Below, one piece after another: positions 27,501 through 35,467 of a DNA stretch of 64,000 nucleotides. The DNA is from DASWJZ01 sp963805325 (GTDB lineage: Bacteria; Pseudomonadota; Alphaproteobacteria; Rhizobiales; Afifellaceae). The notes beneath the pieces were generated by a model, which searched no databases, had not been told where the DNA came from, and saw only the letters and a list, made by a program, of their open reading frames with translations. The first letter of the stretch is position 1; each line of letters opens with the position of its first letter. The DNA lies in the NCBI GenBank assembly GCA_963805325.1, contig CAWDTS010000010.1, positions 124,001-188,000 of the forward strand, given 5' to 3'. Made by a program: the position numbers and the translations under genes.

Positions 27501-27992
27501 GCAACGAACCTCTGCGTTTGAAACAAGAGTGCCGGCGGCATGGGTAGCTTCTACTGCTCGAAGCAGGAGCTGGTCTTCGTCTTCAAGCACGGCGCCGCGC
27601 CGCACGTGAACAGTTTTGAGCTCGGCCAGCACGGGCGGACGCGTACGAACGTCTGGGACTATGCCGGCGTGGTCGGCTTCAGGGCAGGGCGGCTCGACGA
27701 GATCGCCATGCATCCCACCGTGAAGCCGGTGGCGATGCTCGCCGACGCGCTCCGCGACTGTTCAAAGCGCGGCGACATCGTGCTCGACCCCTTCGTCGGC
27801 TCCGGGTCGACGTTGATCGCGGCGGAGAAGACCGGGTGGCGCGCGCGGCTGATTGAGCTCGATCCAGCCTACGTCGACGTCATCGTGCGGCGCTGGCAGG
27901 ACTATGCCGGCAAAGCCGCCACGCTCGATGGGTCTGATGAGACCTTCGAGGTCGTCGCGGAGCGACGTGCGAGGGCGGCGCTCGCTGCCTGA
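27501..27992 (+). pseudogene. Truncated second copy of the ParB-type DNA methyltransferase
   Basis: Only the C-terminal third of the methyltransferase is left, beginning around NLCV and running through KQELVFVFKHGAAPH, EIAMHPTVKPVAM and LDPFVGSGSTLIAAEKTG to a normal end. The Trp codon of the expected ICIWNKS stretch is TGA here at 27519-27521. The catalytic TDPPYNV part is missing, so it cannot be active. It aligns along its whole length with 20626-21112 and sits immediately upstream of a second DUF5681 pair, showing that a whole module was duplicated and then broken. Confidence 0.85.
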
Positions 27993-28044
27993 GCGGCGGC
28001 CGGCCGCAGAGAATGAACGGAACCGAGTGTGAAAGGAATTTGCA

Positions 28045-28485
28045 ATGTCGAAATCCGATTCTGACGACGATAACGGCGACGAGTCCGCAGACGAAGGGGT
28101 AGGCTACAAAAACCCGCCCAAAGCGACCCGCTTCAAAAAGGGTCAATCCGGCAATTCGGCCGGCCGGCCGAAGCGGCAAAGCTCCATGAAAGAGACCGTT
28201 CGGGAGGTGCTCCAAGGTCGAGAGACGGTGACCGTGAACGGCGAGCCGATGAGCATGGCGACGATGGAATACCTCGCCCGTCAGCTCGTCAACGAAGCGC
28301 TCCGCGGCGACATCGGCGCCATCAAGAGAGTCTTGGACGCTGACAGGGCCGGCGATCTGCTCGGCGCGATTCAAGAACAGCACCGTCATCAAGGTGTCCT
28401 CGTCGTGCCGAGGCCGGTGGAGAGCGTGGAGGAGTGGGAACGACTTTACGGCGCCGACGCGCAAGACGCGACACGGAAGCCGTGA
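28045..28485 (+). CDS. DUF5681 protein, copy 2 of type A
   Basis: 146 residues, intact. An acidic N-terminus (SDSDDDNGDESADEG) precedes the DUF5681 motif GYKNPPKATRFKKGQSGNS followed by AGRPKR. The rest is probably helical and ends near VESVEEWERLYGADAQD. It is the clean paralogue that defines the correct frame of the copy at 21172. A ribosome site (GAAAGGAA) is just upstream. Function unknown. Confidence 0.8.
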   Translation: MSKSDSDDDNGDESADEGVGYKNPPKATRFKKGQSGNSAGRPKRQSSMKETVREVLQGRETVTVNGEPMSMATMEYLARQLVNEALRGDIGAIKRVLDADRAGDLLGAIQEQHRHQGVLVVPRPVESVEEWERLYGADAQDATRKP

Positions 28486-28529
28486 ACCGCTCGCCCGATC
28501 GGAGCCGGTCACGTGAATAGGAGTAGACC

Positions 28530-29057
28530 ATGCGTAAACCGACGAAGCCCAAGAATGTCCCCGCGGACGACTACGAGGTGGGCCACAGAAAGCCGCCGAC
28601 GGAGCATCAGTTCCGGGCTGGCGAAGTGCACAACCCGCACGGCCGGCCGCCCCGACTGAAGACCTTCAATCGATTCCTCGGCAAGGTGCTAACTGAGAAG
28701 GTGACGATTACGATCGGCGGGCAGAGAACTAAGTTCACCAAGCGGGAGGCAATCGCCCGCCGCCTCATGGAGAAGTTCACGAAAGGTGACGCAACGGCGC
28801 AACGTCTCGTTCTTGCGCTGGTCGCTGAATTCGACCGCGAGCTGATGCAAGGTCAGAACCAGGTGCACAGCGGCGTGGTCCAAGTCAGCGACGACTATCA
28901 CGCGGTCAAGAAGGAGGCCTTCGAGGCATTGCGCCGAAACAATTCCGACGGCGATGAGTTTGAGCAGAGACGCATTGTACAGCGGGTTGCGGTGGAAAAA
29001 ACAGGCAGGAGCCCGACGCTGGTCGGGCCCCTAATCCGGCGTAGCCGTCGACGTTAA
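28530..29057 (+). CDS. DUF5681 protein, copy 2 of type B
   Basis: 175 residues, intact. It starts with KPTKPKNVPADDYEVGH and continues HQFRAGEVHNPHGRPPR, the type B version of the DUF5681 motif, then a helical core with FDRELMQGQNQVHSG and a basic end. It pairs with the type A protein 44 bases upstream, exactly as in copy 1. Overall similarity to 21653-22195 is clear but moderate, so the two modules diverged or arrived separately. Confidence 0.78.
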   Translation: MRKPTKPKNVPADDYEVGHRKPPTEHQFRAGEVHNPHGRPPRLKTFNRFLGKVLTEKVTITIGGQRTKFTKREAIARRLMEKFTKGDATAQRLVLALVAEFDRELMQGQNQVHSGVVQVSDDYHAVKKEAFEALRRNNSDGDEFEQRRIVQRVAVEKTGRSPTLVGPLIRRSRRR

Positions 29058-29090
29058 AGGCACCCTTTCCAGGCGTCTGAGGAGTCGAGC

Positions 29091-29309
29091 TTAAGGGGTG
29101 GGGTCTGTGTCGGCGACAAAGACAATATCGTCAGGACGCCATCTGAGCGTGACGATGGAATTAGGTCGCAGGCTGTCTTCGCCAAGCGCTGCAATCTCGT
29201 CGATCGTGAGCGCCGCTCGAACGTCGAGACGCTCGCCCACCCGCAGGTGCAGGTTGAAGATGGTCCCGGTGAAGACTAGACGATCGACGAATGCCTTGTA
29301 CGTAATCAC
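29091..29309 (-). pseudogene. TOBE-like C-terminal fragment of a polyamine/iron-type ABC ATPase
   Basis: The frame reads VFTGTIFNLHLRVGERLDV and ends VTLRWRPDDIVFVAD. This resembles the TOBE_2 domain that closes PotA-like ATPases. No Walker motifs are present, so it is at best a remnant. It abuts the broken PAP2 gene on the same strand. Confidence 0.4.
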
Positions 29310-29903
29310 GCTGCTCGCCTGATTGCACGGAGACGCTGGTTGGATCGTGGACCCAGAGATAAATCCGCGTAATGCCGACCGCGATAGTTAGGAGAAGGGC
29401 GAGCGTCATGAAATACATCTTGAGGGCGCGGGCGGGCGCGGCGCTCGCCAAGAGACAACCAAGTGTCAGATAGGCGACAGCAGACGATCCTGCATGGCCA
29501 CTCGGAAAGCTCGTTGTGAAGACGAGTGCCGCATGTGCGACAATCTCTGGTCGTGGCCGATCGAAGCCTATCCTAAGGAGCCTATCTTAAGAAGCGTACT
29601 GAGCGTTGCTCTTCCGGTAACTGAGGCGAATAGCAAGAGCGCGGTTCCCTGCTTTCGGGTCATCGTGAGGTATATCGCGGCGGCGCAGACGATGAGGGCA
29701 AGAACAGAATAGCTCCCGAGCGCGGTGATATCCCGCGCTGCCTCTTCGAGCCACGAGGTCCCCGCGGATTGGAGAGGTCGGCGGGATCGCGCAATGCCAG
29801 AAGAATGTGCGATCGAAAGCCGCCATGCATTCGATTTTGTTCGCCACTGGGAAGGCAACCCTCGGAGTTTGCACAGACGAAGCCATGCGAGCGGACCCTC
29901 CAA
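29310..29903 (-). pseudogene. PAP2-family phosphatase pseudogene
   Basis: Pieces in different frames together form a PAP2 lipid phosphatase: an N-terminal RDPADLSNPRG, then SWLEEAARDITALGS, transmembrane VLALIVCAAAIYLTM, the signature FDRPRPEIVAHAALVF, TTSFPSGHAGSSAVAY with the phosphatase SGH motif, and ITRIYLWVHDPTS. A 14-base imperfect tandem duplication at 29566-29593 and at least one other shift break the frame, and the 3' end is replaced by the TOBE-like fragment. Non-functional as it stands. Confidence 0.7.
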
Positions 29904-30082
29904 ATCGAGGGCGGCTCTGGTGACACTTGGTCACTGATGGACTCATGTAGAATGAAATCGCGCGCTCCCCCAGGATGCAGCAAGCTGAGTCAGGAAGAAG
30001 GCCAGTGTCTGGAGATCGCACCGAGACACCGCCTTCTTGCCCCTTCGGAAGTAAGTAGCCGCTGCAGATTGGTCAATGCGTC

Positions 30083-30988
30083 TCAATTAACAGGTGGAAT
30101 GGGCTGGCCGGTTTGGCGATTCGGGTCCCCTCGCAGCAGCCGGGCGAGCGCCCAGATCGTGCTCGTCAGATAGATGAGCGACGCGGGTATGCACATCATG
30201 ACCCCGGCGAGCGCCTGATCGCTAAGCTCGTTTCCGGCGTATGCCGCGTAAAGCGGATGCGGCGCGAAGGCAATGATCGCGCCCATGAAGGCGCCCTGGA
30301 TTCCGACGAGCGATACCATCATGACGGCCATGCCCGGGCTGAGCCGGCGGCGCCCGCTGGTCACGATCATGCGCCAGAAAGCGACCGCCGTGGCGATCAG
30401 CGTGAGGTGCTCCAGCGCGTGGCCCCACGGGTGGCGGAGCGCCCAGTCGTAAGCCGCTGGCAGATGCCAGAACGCCAGAGCGACGACGAAGACTCCGCAC
30501 GCTAGCCACGCGGCGACCGGCAGGTGAGCCGCCTGCTTCATCCCCGGAATGCGGCTGATCGTCAGGCCGACCCGCCGGCGCGGCGCGAGCGGAAGAACGC
30601 GAAGGAAGATGAGGTGCGCGTCGGAAACCGCGAGGAGCGGCGACGCGACCAGCATGAGCAGGAGATGCTGCCCCATGTGGAACGAGAAATAGGTGTCGGC
30701 CAGCGTGTCGATCGGCGACAGAAGCGCCATCGCCACGACCGCAACCGCGGCGAAGAAGCTGGCGACCCGCCACTTTGCGACCGGCCAACGCTCGGATGCG
30801 CGGAGCAGCGCCCGCGCCAGGCCGCCGACATAAGCGAGGGTCGAGACCACCAGGATCGCCGCGATCAGGAGATCGCTCCACGCGCCCTCTGCTGCGGGGG
30901 CATCGGCGCCGGCGACGCCGTGGGCGAATGCGGAGCCCGCGAGCGACACGAAGCCGAGCGCCGCGACCGATAACGTCAGGTGCCGCAT
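30083..30988 (-). CDS. ctaG: Cytochrome c oxidase assembly protein, CtaG (caa3 type)
   Basis: A 301-residue polytopic protein with about seven hydrophobic helices. SPIDTLADTYFSFHMGQHLLLM carries the HxxQH pattern of the CtaG_Bacillus-type family, and FWHLPAAYDWALRHPWGHALEH supplies further conserved histidines. It assists copper insertion into subunit I of caa3-like oxidases. It is the last gene in the oxidase operon and overlaps the small membrane protein upstream by 13 bases. Confidence 0.86.
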   Translation of the reverse strand: MRHLTLSVAALGFVSLAGSAFAHGVAGADAPAAEGAWSDLLIAAILVVSTLAYVGGLARALLRASERWPVAKWRVASFFAAVAVVAMALLSPIDTLADTYFSFHMGQHLLLMLVASPLLAVSDAHLIFLRVLPLAPRRRVGLTISRIPGMKQAAHLPVAAWLACGVFVVALAFWHLPAAYDWALRHPWGHALEHLTLIATAVAFWRMIVTSGRRRLSPGMAVMMVSLVGIQGAFMGAIIAFAPHPLYAAYAGNELSDQALAGVMMCIPASLIYLTSTIWALARLLRGDPNRQTGQPIPPVN

Positions 30989-31413
30989 GAATGCACCAGC
31001 GCCGGCACGAAAAGCGAGAAGACGACGGCGACGAGGAAAATGCTGCTGACGATGAAGCCGGCGAGCGCCAGGAAGCGTGTGCGTCCGTGTCCGGCGGTCA
31101 GCGCGCTATGCTGATCGCCGGGCCCCTCGGTGCTGGTCAGCGACCAGGCTCTTATCGCCGAACCCAGCGCCAACACCGCAAGCACCGCTGCGAAAATTCC
31201 GGCCGCAAGGATCGCCGCATGGGCGACGGCGACCGGCGGGCCGGGCGGCGCTCCCGCGCAACGCGCCGTGCCGAGCAGATAGGATGCGTTGAGCTGCAGG
31301 AACCACGCGGCCGGCGCAAGCACGAGGCCGGCCGTCACGATCCACTTCGACACCCGGTTGCGGTGCGGCGCGGGGTGGGCGAGGGCGCCGTCGTTGGGCG
31401 AGCGTTCGCTCAT
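30976..31413 (-). CDS. coxP: Small membrane protein of the oxidase operon (CoxP position)
   Basis: 145 residues from the ATG at 31413, which overlaps the subunit III stop (ATGA). Three hydrophobic segments (WIVTAGLVLAPAAWFLQLNAS, ILAAGIFAAVLAVLALGSAI, FIVSSIFLVAVVFSLFVPAL) suggest an integral membrane subunit. It occupies the position of CoxP in the coxMNOP-type alternative oxidase operon of Bradyrhizobium. Its biochemical role is unknown. The symbol is based on gene order, not on a recognised motif. Confidence 0.6.
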   Translation of the reverse strand: MSERSPNDGALAHPAPHRNRVSKWIVTAGLVLAPAAWFLQLNASYLLGTARCAGAPPGPPVAVAHAAILAAGIFAAVLAVLALGSAIRAWSLTSTEGPGDQHSALTAGHGRTRFLALAGFIVSSIFLVAVVFSLFVPALVHSCGT

Positions 31414-32009
31414 GACAGCCTCGGGACCAGATAGATCGTGGTGAAGACGACGATCCAGACCACGTCGACAAAATGCCAGTAGAGGCCGCCGAGCTGCAGG
31501 TGCTGGGTGCGCCCGCCGAGCCGGCCCATGAACGACCAGACCAATAGCGCCAGGAGCACCACGAGGCCGACGACGACATGCGCCATGTGGATCCCGGTGA
31601 TCGTGAAATAGATGGCGCTGTAGGCGTTGTCGCTCAGGCTGAACGGCTTGTTGTGCCACTCGACCCCTGCACGGCGACGAAAACTGCGCCCATCACGAAG
31701 GTGGCGGCAAGCGCGATCTGCAGCGTGCCCTTGGCGCGGCGGCGCTCAAAGGCGCGCAACCCCCAGACCAGAACGAAGCTGCTTGCGAGAAGCACGATCG
31801 TATCCGGCCCGGCCAGCAACATGCTCGGCTTGCCGGTCGGCGGCCAGGATCCGGCGGACTTGCGTGCCGAGATAGGCATAGGAGAAGATCAGATAGACGA
31901 AGAGGATCGCCTCCGTGGCGATGAGGCACAGCACGCCCCACCACGCCGAAGAACGCTGGCCCTTGCCTTCCAGCGGCAGGTCGGAGGGCGATGCCGCGAT
32001 CTCAGCCAT
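31410..32009 (-). CDS. coxO: Cytochrome c oxidase subunit III (two frameshifts)
   Basis: About 200 residues when joined. The start at 32009 gives AWWGVLCLIATEAILFVYLIFSYAYLGTQ. The next frame continues SAGSWPPTGKPSMLLAGPDTIVLL with the SWPP motif. A third stretch, VEWHNKPFSLSDNAYSAIYF then TGIHMAHVVVG, has the subunit III signature helix and ends YLVPRLS. The first break lies near 31862-31875. The second fits a missing G/C in the C-run at 31664-31667. Subunit III stabilises the oxidase core. It overlaps the next gene start, and the operon order is II-I-III. Confidence 0.82.
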
Positions 32010-32026
32010 TGACCGCCTGCCTTTCT

Positions 32027-33931
32027 TCACGGTTCCCGCGCCGGAGGCGCCATCCACAGGAGCAGCGTCACCGTCAGCATCAGGGCTCCGGCGCCGATCG
32101 CCCACCAGTTGACGACAAGCATCCCGCCGAACACGACCGCCATGCCGAGCGCCAGCACGACCGGCAGCAGACTGTCGTCCGGCATGACGATGATCGCATC
32201 CGGCTCCGCGTCGAGCGCCGTGACGCCGAGCGTCTCCTTGCCATCGTCCAACAGCATGCCGCGCCGCAGGATCGAGCGTTCGTCGGTTTCGTTCAGCCGG
32301 TCCTCCCACAAGGGATGGCGGCTCGCGACGACGGGGATGGTGACGAAGTTGTAGGGCGGCGGCGGCGACGGCACCGACCATTCGAGCGTCGGCGCGTCCC
32401 AGGGATTGGGTCCCGCGGCGACGCCGGAGCGGAGGCTCCGCGCGACGTTCGTGAGGAGGAGCAGGATTCCGACTGCGAAGATGAATGCGCCGATGCTGAC
32501 GATGAGATTGGTGCCGCCGAATCCGAGCTCCGCCGGATAGGTGTAGATGCGCCGCGGCATGCCTTCGAGACCGAGGATATGCATCGGGAAGAACGCCATG
32601 TTGAACCCGACGAACATGGTCCAGAAGGTCCACTTGCCGAGGCGCTCGTCGAGCATCCGGCCGGTGAATTTCGGAAACCAGAAATGGATGCCGCCGACGA
32701 CCGGAAAGACGTTGATGCCGAGCAGCACGTAGTGGAGGTGGGCGACGACGAAATAGGTGTCGGTGAGCTGCCAGTCGAGCGCCACCGAGGCGGTCATGAA
32801 GCCGGAGACGCCGCCGATCACGAAGAGGATGACGAAGCCGGAGAAGAACAGGAACGGCGTGTCGAAGCGGGGCCGTCCGGTCCAGATGGTGGCGATCCAG
32901 CAGAAGACGCCGATGGCGCTCGGTATGGCGATCACGAAGCTTGCGGCGCTGAAGAAGGAAAGCGAAAGCACCGGCAGCCCCGTCGCGAACATGTGGTGGA
33001 TCCACACGCCGAAGCCCAGGAGCATGGTGGAGACGGTGGAGATCGCGACGAGCGTGTAGCCGACAAGCGGGCGGCGGCAGAACACCGGCAGGGCGTCGGA
33101 CACGATGCCCATCGCCGGCAACACGAGCGCATAGACCCACGGATGCCCGAACACCCAGAACAGATGCTGCCACATGAGCGGCTGGCCGCCGCCGGTGATG
33201 TCGAAGAAGTTGGTGTCGAAGCGGCGGTCCATCCACAGCATCAGGCACGCCAGGCTGACCGCCGGGATGGCGAAGAGGTTGGCGACCGAGGCGGTGAGCG
33301 TGCCCCAGACCAGAATGGGCAGACGGTTCACCGACATGCCGGGCGCGCGGCAGCGCAGCAGCGAAACGATGAAGTTCGCGGAGCCGACGACGGTTGAGAT
33401 GCCGAGGAAGATGATGCCGAGGGCGAACACGTCGATGTTGACGCCGGGATCGTAAGGCTTGGCCGTGTTCGGAACGTAGTTGAACCAGCCGCCATCCGGC
33501 GCCTGACCCAGCGGCACGCTTACGTAGAGGAATATGCCCGCGAACAGGTAGACCCAGTAGCTCAGCGCGTTGAGGCGCGGGAACGCCATGTCGCGCGAGC
33601 CGAGCAGCAGCGGCCACAGAAAATTCGAAAAACCCGACAGCATCGGCAGCGCGTAAAGAAAGATCATCGTCACGCCGTGCATCGAGAAGAGCTGATTGTA
33701 GGCGTCCGGCGACAGGACCTTCAGGCCCGGCTGCGCCAACTGGATGCGCATGGTGAGCGCTTCCACGCCGCCGATCAGCAGAAAGAAGAAGGCCGTGCAG
33801 AGATAGCGGATGCCGATCCGCTTGTGATCGACCGTCGCCAGCCAGCCGTAAAGGCCGGGCGCAGTCTCCCAGATAGCAAGAAGCTTGCGACGCTCGCCTT
33901 CAGGAAAGTCGTCGGCCAGCGGCATCGCCAT
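32027..33931 (-). CDS. coxN: Heme-copper oxidase subunit I (CoxN-like), lacking usual channel residues
   Basis: 634 residues, about 12-14 helices. All metal ligands are present: SMHG (His85, low-spin heme), GHPWVY (His263 for CuB with Tyr267), HH at 312-313 for CuB, and the His pair in VAHLHYVLLG. The residue normally Glu two after the CuB His (GHPEVY) is Trp265. The Lys of the K channel (TGIKVFSW) is replaced by Gly341 in SAIGVFCW. The D-channel entrance Asp is kept in RDMAFPR. It therefore belongs to a divergent A-like subfamily. A long soluble C-terminal part follows helix 12. The start overlaps the subunit II stop by one base. Confidence 0.9.
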   Translation of the reverse strand: MAMPLADDFPEGERRKLLAIWETAPGLYGWLATVDHKRIGIRYLCTAFFFLLIGGVEALTMRIQLAQPGLKVLSPDAYNQLFSMHGVTMIFLYALPMLSGFSNFLWPLLLGSRDMAFPRLNALSYWVYLFAGIFLYVSVPLGQAPDGGWFNYVPNTAKPYDPGVNIDVFALGIIFLGISTVVGSANFIVSLLRCRAPGMSVNRLPILVWGTLTASVANLFAIPAVSLACLMLWMDRRFDTNFFDITGGGQPLMWQHLFWVFGHPWVYALVLPAMGIVSDALPVFCRRPLVGYTLVAISTVSTMLLGFGVWIHHMFATGLPVLSLSFFSAASFVIAIPSAIGVFCWIATIWTGRPRFDTPFLFFSGFVILFVIGGVSGFMTASVALDWQLTDTYFVVAHLHYVLLGINVFPVVGGIHFWFPKFTGRMLDERLGKWTFWTMFVGFNMAFFPMHILGLEGMPRRIYTYPAELGFGGTNLIVSIGAFIFAVGILLLLTNVARSLRSGVAAGPNPWDAPTLEWSVPSPPPPYNFVTIPVVASRHPLWEDRLNETDERSILRRGMLLDDGKETLGVTALDAEPDAIIVMPDDSLLPVVLALGMAVVFGGMLVVNWWAIGAGALMLTVTLLLWMAPPAREP

Positions 33932-34920
33932 TATTTCAGCCCTTCGAGAAACGTCGTCACGGCAGCGACCTGATCGGCGGGAAGATCGAGCGGGGGCATC
34001 TTGGAGCCCGGCTTGATCGTCTGCGTGTTGTTGATCCAGCGGCTAAGGTTCTCCGGAGTGTTGTCCAGAGTTCCTGCCGCGATCGATGTGCGGCTGCCGA
34101 AATGGCTGAGGTTGGGGCCTAGAATGCCGCCCGCTGGAAAGCCTCTGATCGCATGGCAGGCTGAACACTTGTCGAGAAAGACGTGCTCGCCTTCATTGCT
34201 GGCGTCGAAATGCGGGCCTTGCAGCTGGCCGTCCCACCACTTCTTGAAATCGTCCTGGCTGACGGCGATCACGAAGAACGCCATGTGCGCATGCTGCAGG
34301 CCGCAGAACTCCGTGCACTGACCGCGATACATGCCGGGCTTGTCCGCCTCGATGCGCGTGACGTTCGTCGTGCCGGGGATCGTGTCCATCTTGCCGGCGA
34401 GCTTCGGCACCCAGAACGAATGGATGACGTCGCTTGAGCGCAGATTGATCTGCACCGGAACGCCGACCGGGATGACCAGGTCGTTCGCCGTCATGAATTC
34501 CCGGCTCGGCACATCCGAGCGGTAACGCGCCGACCACCACCATTGATGCCCGGTCACGTCGATGACCACGGCCGGAGGCGTCGATGCGTTGGTGACGCTT
34601 TGCACCGTCCACAGGGTCCAGATCGCCGCTGCGAGCAGAAAGACCGTCGAAATCCCGGTGCCCGCGCCGATCCAGCGGATGGCCGTGCGGTCGCTCCCCC
34701 CGCCGAAGACGCCGGTGTCAGAATCCCGCTTCTTCCAGATGGCGAACGCGAGCAGGCAAAGCACGATCAGACAGACGGCGACGGAGATCGCGATCAGGCC
34801 CCACCCCAGCGACGCTATCGAGCGGGCGGCCGGTCCCGAGCCCTGGAGATAACCCAGCGGGTGAGCGCTGCACCCACCGAGGACCATCGGCAGACCGGCG
34901 ATGGCCGCGATGCGCCTCAT
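33931..34920 (-). CDS. coxM: Cytochrome c oxidase subunit II with fused cytochrome c domain
   Basis: 329 residues from ATG 34920. A lipobox (LGGC) near residue 16 suggests a lipoprotein anchor. Two transmembrane helices lead to the CuA domain, with VIHSFWVPKLAGKMD and the complete ligand set GQCTEFCGLQHAHM. A C-terminal cytochrome c domain has CSACH and a likely axial Met in GSKMPPLDL. It accepts electrons from cytochrome c and passes them to CuA. It overlaps the upstream cytochrome gene by four bases. The longer ORF reading to 35196 is an artefact. Confidence 0.93.
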   Translation of the reverse strand: MRRIAAIAGLPMVLGGCSAHPLGYLQGSGPAARSIASLGWGLIAISVAVCLIVLCLLAFAIWKKRDSDTGVFGGGSDRTAIRWIGAGTGISTVFLLAAAIWTLWTVQSVTNASTPPAVVIDVTGHQWWWSARYRSDVPSREFMTANDLVIPVGVPVQINLRSSDVIHSFWVPKLAGKMDTIPGTTNVTRIEADKPGMYRGQCTEFCGLQHAHMAFFVIAVSQDDFKKWWDGQLQGPHFDASNEGEHVFLDKCSACHAIRGFPAGGILGPNLSHFGSRTSIAAGTLDNTPENLSRWINNTQTIKPGSKMPPLDLPADQVAAVTTFLEGLK

Positions 34921-35462
34921 TGCTGGTCGTTCGCCCCCTTGTTCTGGCCCCTGTCCGTCTGGTCGCCCGAATTCACCGCTGCCGCCATGTTCGCCGGCAC
35001 GGTTCCGCCCAGCGACTGGATGTAGGCGACGAGCTGCCAGATGCTTCTGCGCGGAAGGCTCACGCCCCACTCCGGCATCCCCTGCGGGCGGCCGTCGAGG
35101 ATCGACTTGTAGATGAGCGCCGGCGTGCCGCCGTAGCGCCAGTAGGAGTCCGTGAGATTCGGACCCATGCCGCCCTTGGCGCCGTAGCCATGACATCCCG
35201 CGCAGTTCATCGAGAGGAACAGCTTGTGGCCCTCGGCGACGGCAGTCGGATCGTCCGCGAGCGGATTTTCGTCGAAGGCGGGGGCCGGGACCTTGGCGGT
35301 GCCGGCGGTATCGCCGACGGGCACGGCCGGCGCGGCCGGCTCCTGGTAGTAGGAGCCGTTCAGCCTGTCGCTCGACTGCCGCATGGCGATAACCCAGCCC
35401 GTGAGACCGGCGGACACGGCCGCCGCCAGCAGGACAACGATGACGGTGCGCAGCACGCTCAT
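34917..35462 (-). CDS. Membrane-anchored monoheme cytochrome c
   Basis: 181 residues. An N-terminal hydrophobic anchor (VIVVLLAAAVSAGLTGWVIA) is followed by a heme-binding motif CAGCH and downstream Met candidates (GRPQGMPEWG). This is the usual class I cytochrome fold. It lies between the PQQ dehydrogenase and oxidase subunit II, five bases and minus four bases from them respectively, and is therefore the probable electron shuttle from the dehydrogenase to the oxidase. Confidence 0.9.
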   Translation of the reverse strand: MSVLRTVIVVLLAAAVSAGLTGWVIAMRQSSDRLNGSYYQEPAAPAVPVGDTAGTAKVPAPAFDENPLADDPTAVAEGHKLFLSMNCAGCHGYGAKGGMGPNLTDSYWRYGGTPALIYKSILDGRPQGMPEWGVSLPRRSIWQLVAYIQSLGGTVPANMAAAVNSGDQTDRGQNKGANDQQ

Positions 35463-35467
35463 CGTTG

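Noticed and set aside
31991..33397. 468-codon plus-strand frame opposite oxidase subunit I
   Set aside because: Antisense shadow of a strongly conserved gene. Composition is dominated by Glu, Asp, Arg and His, as expected from the complement of membrane-protein codons.
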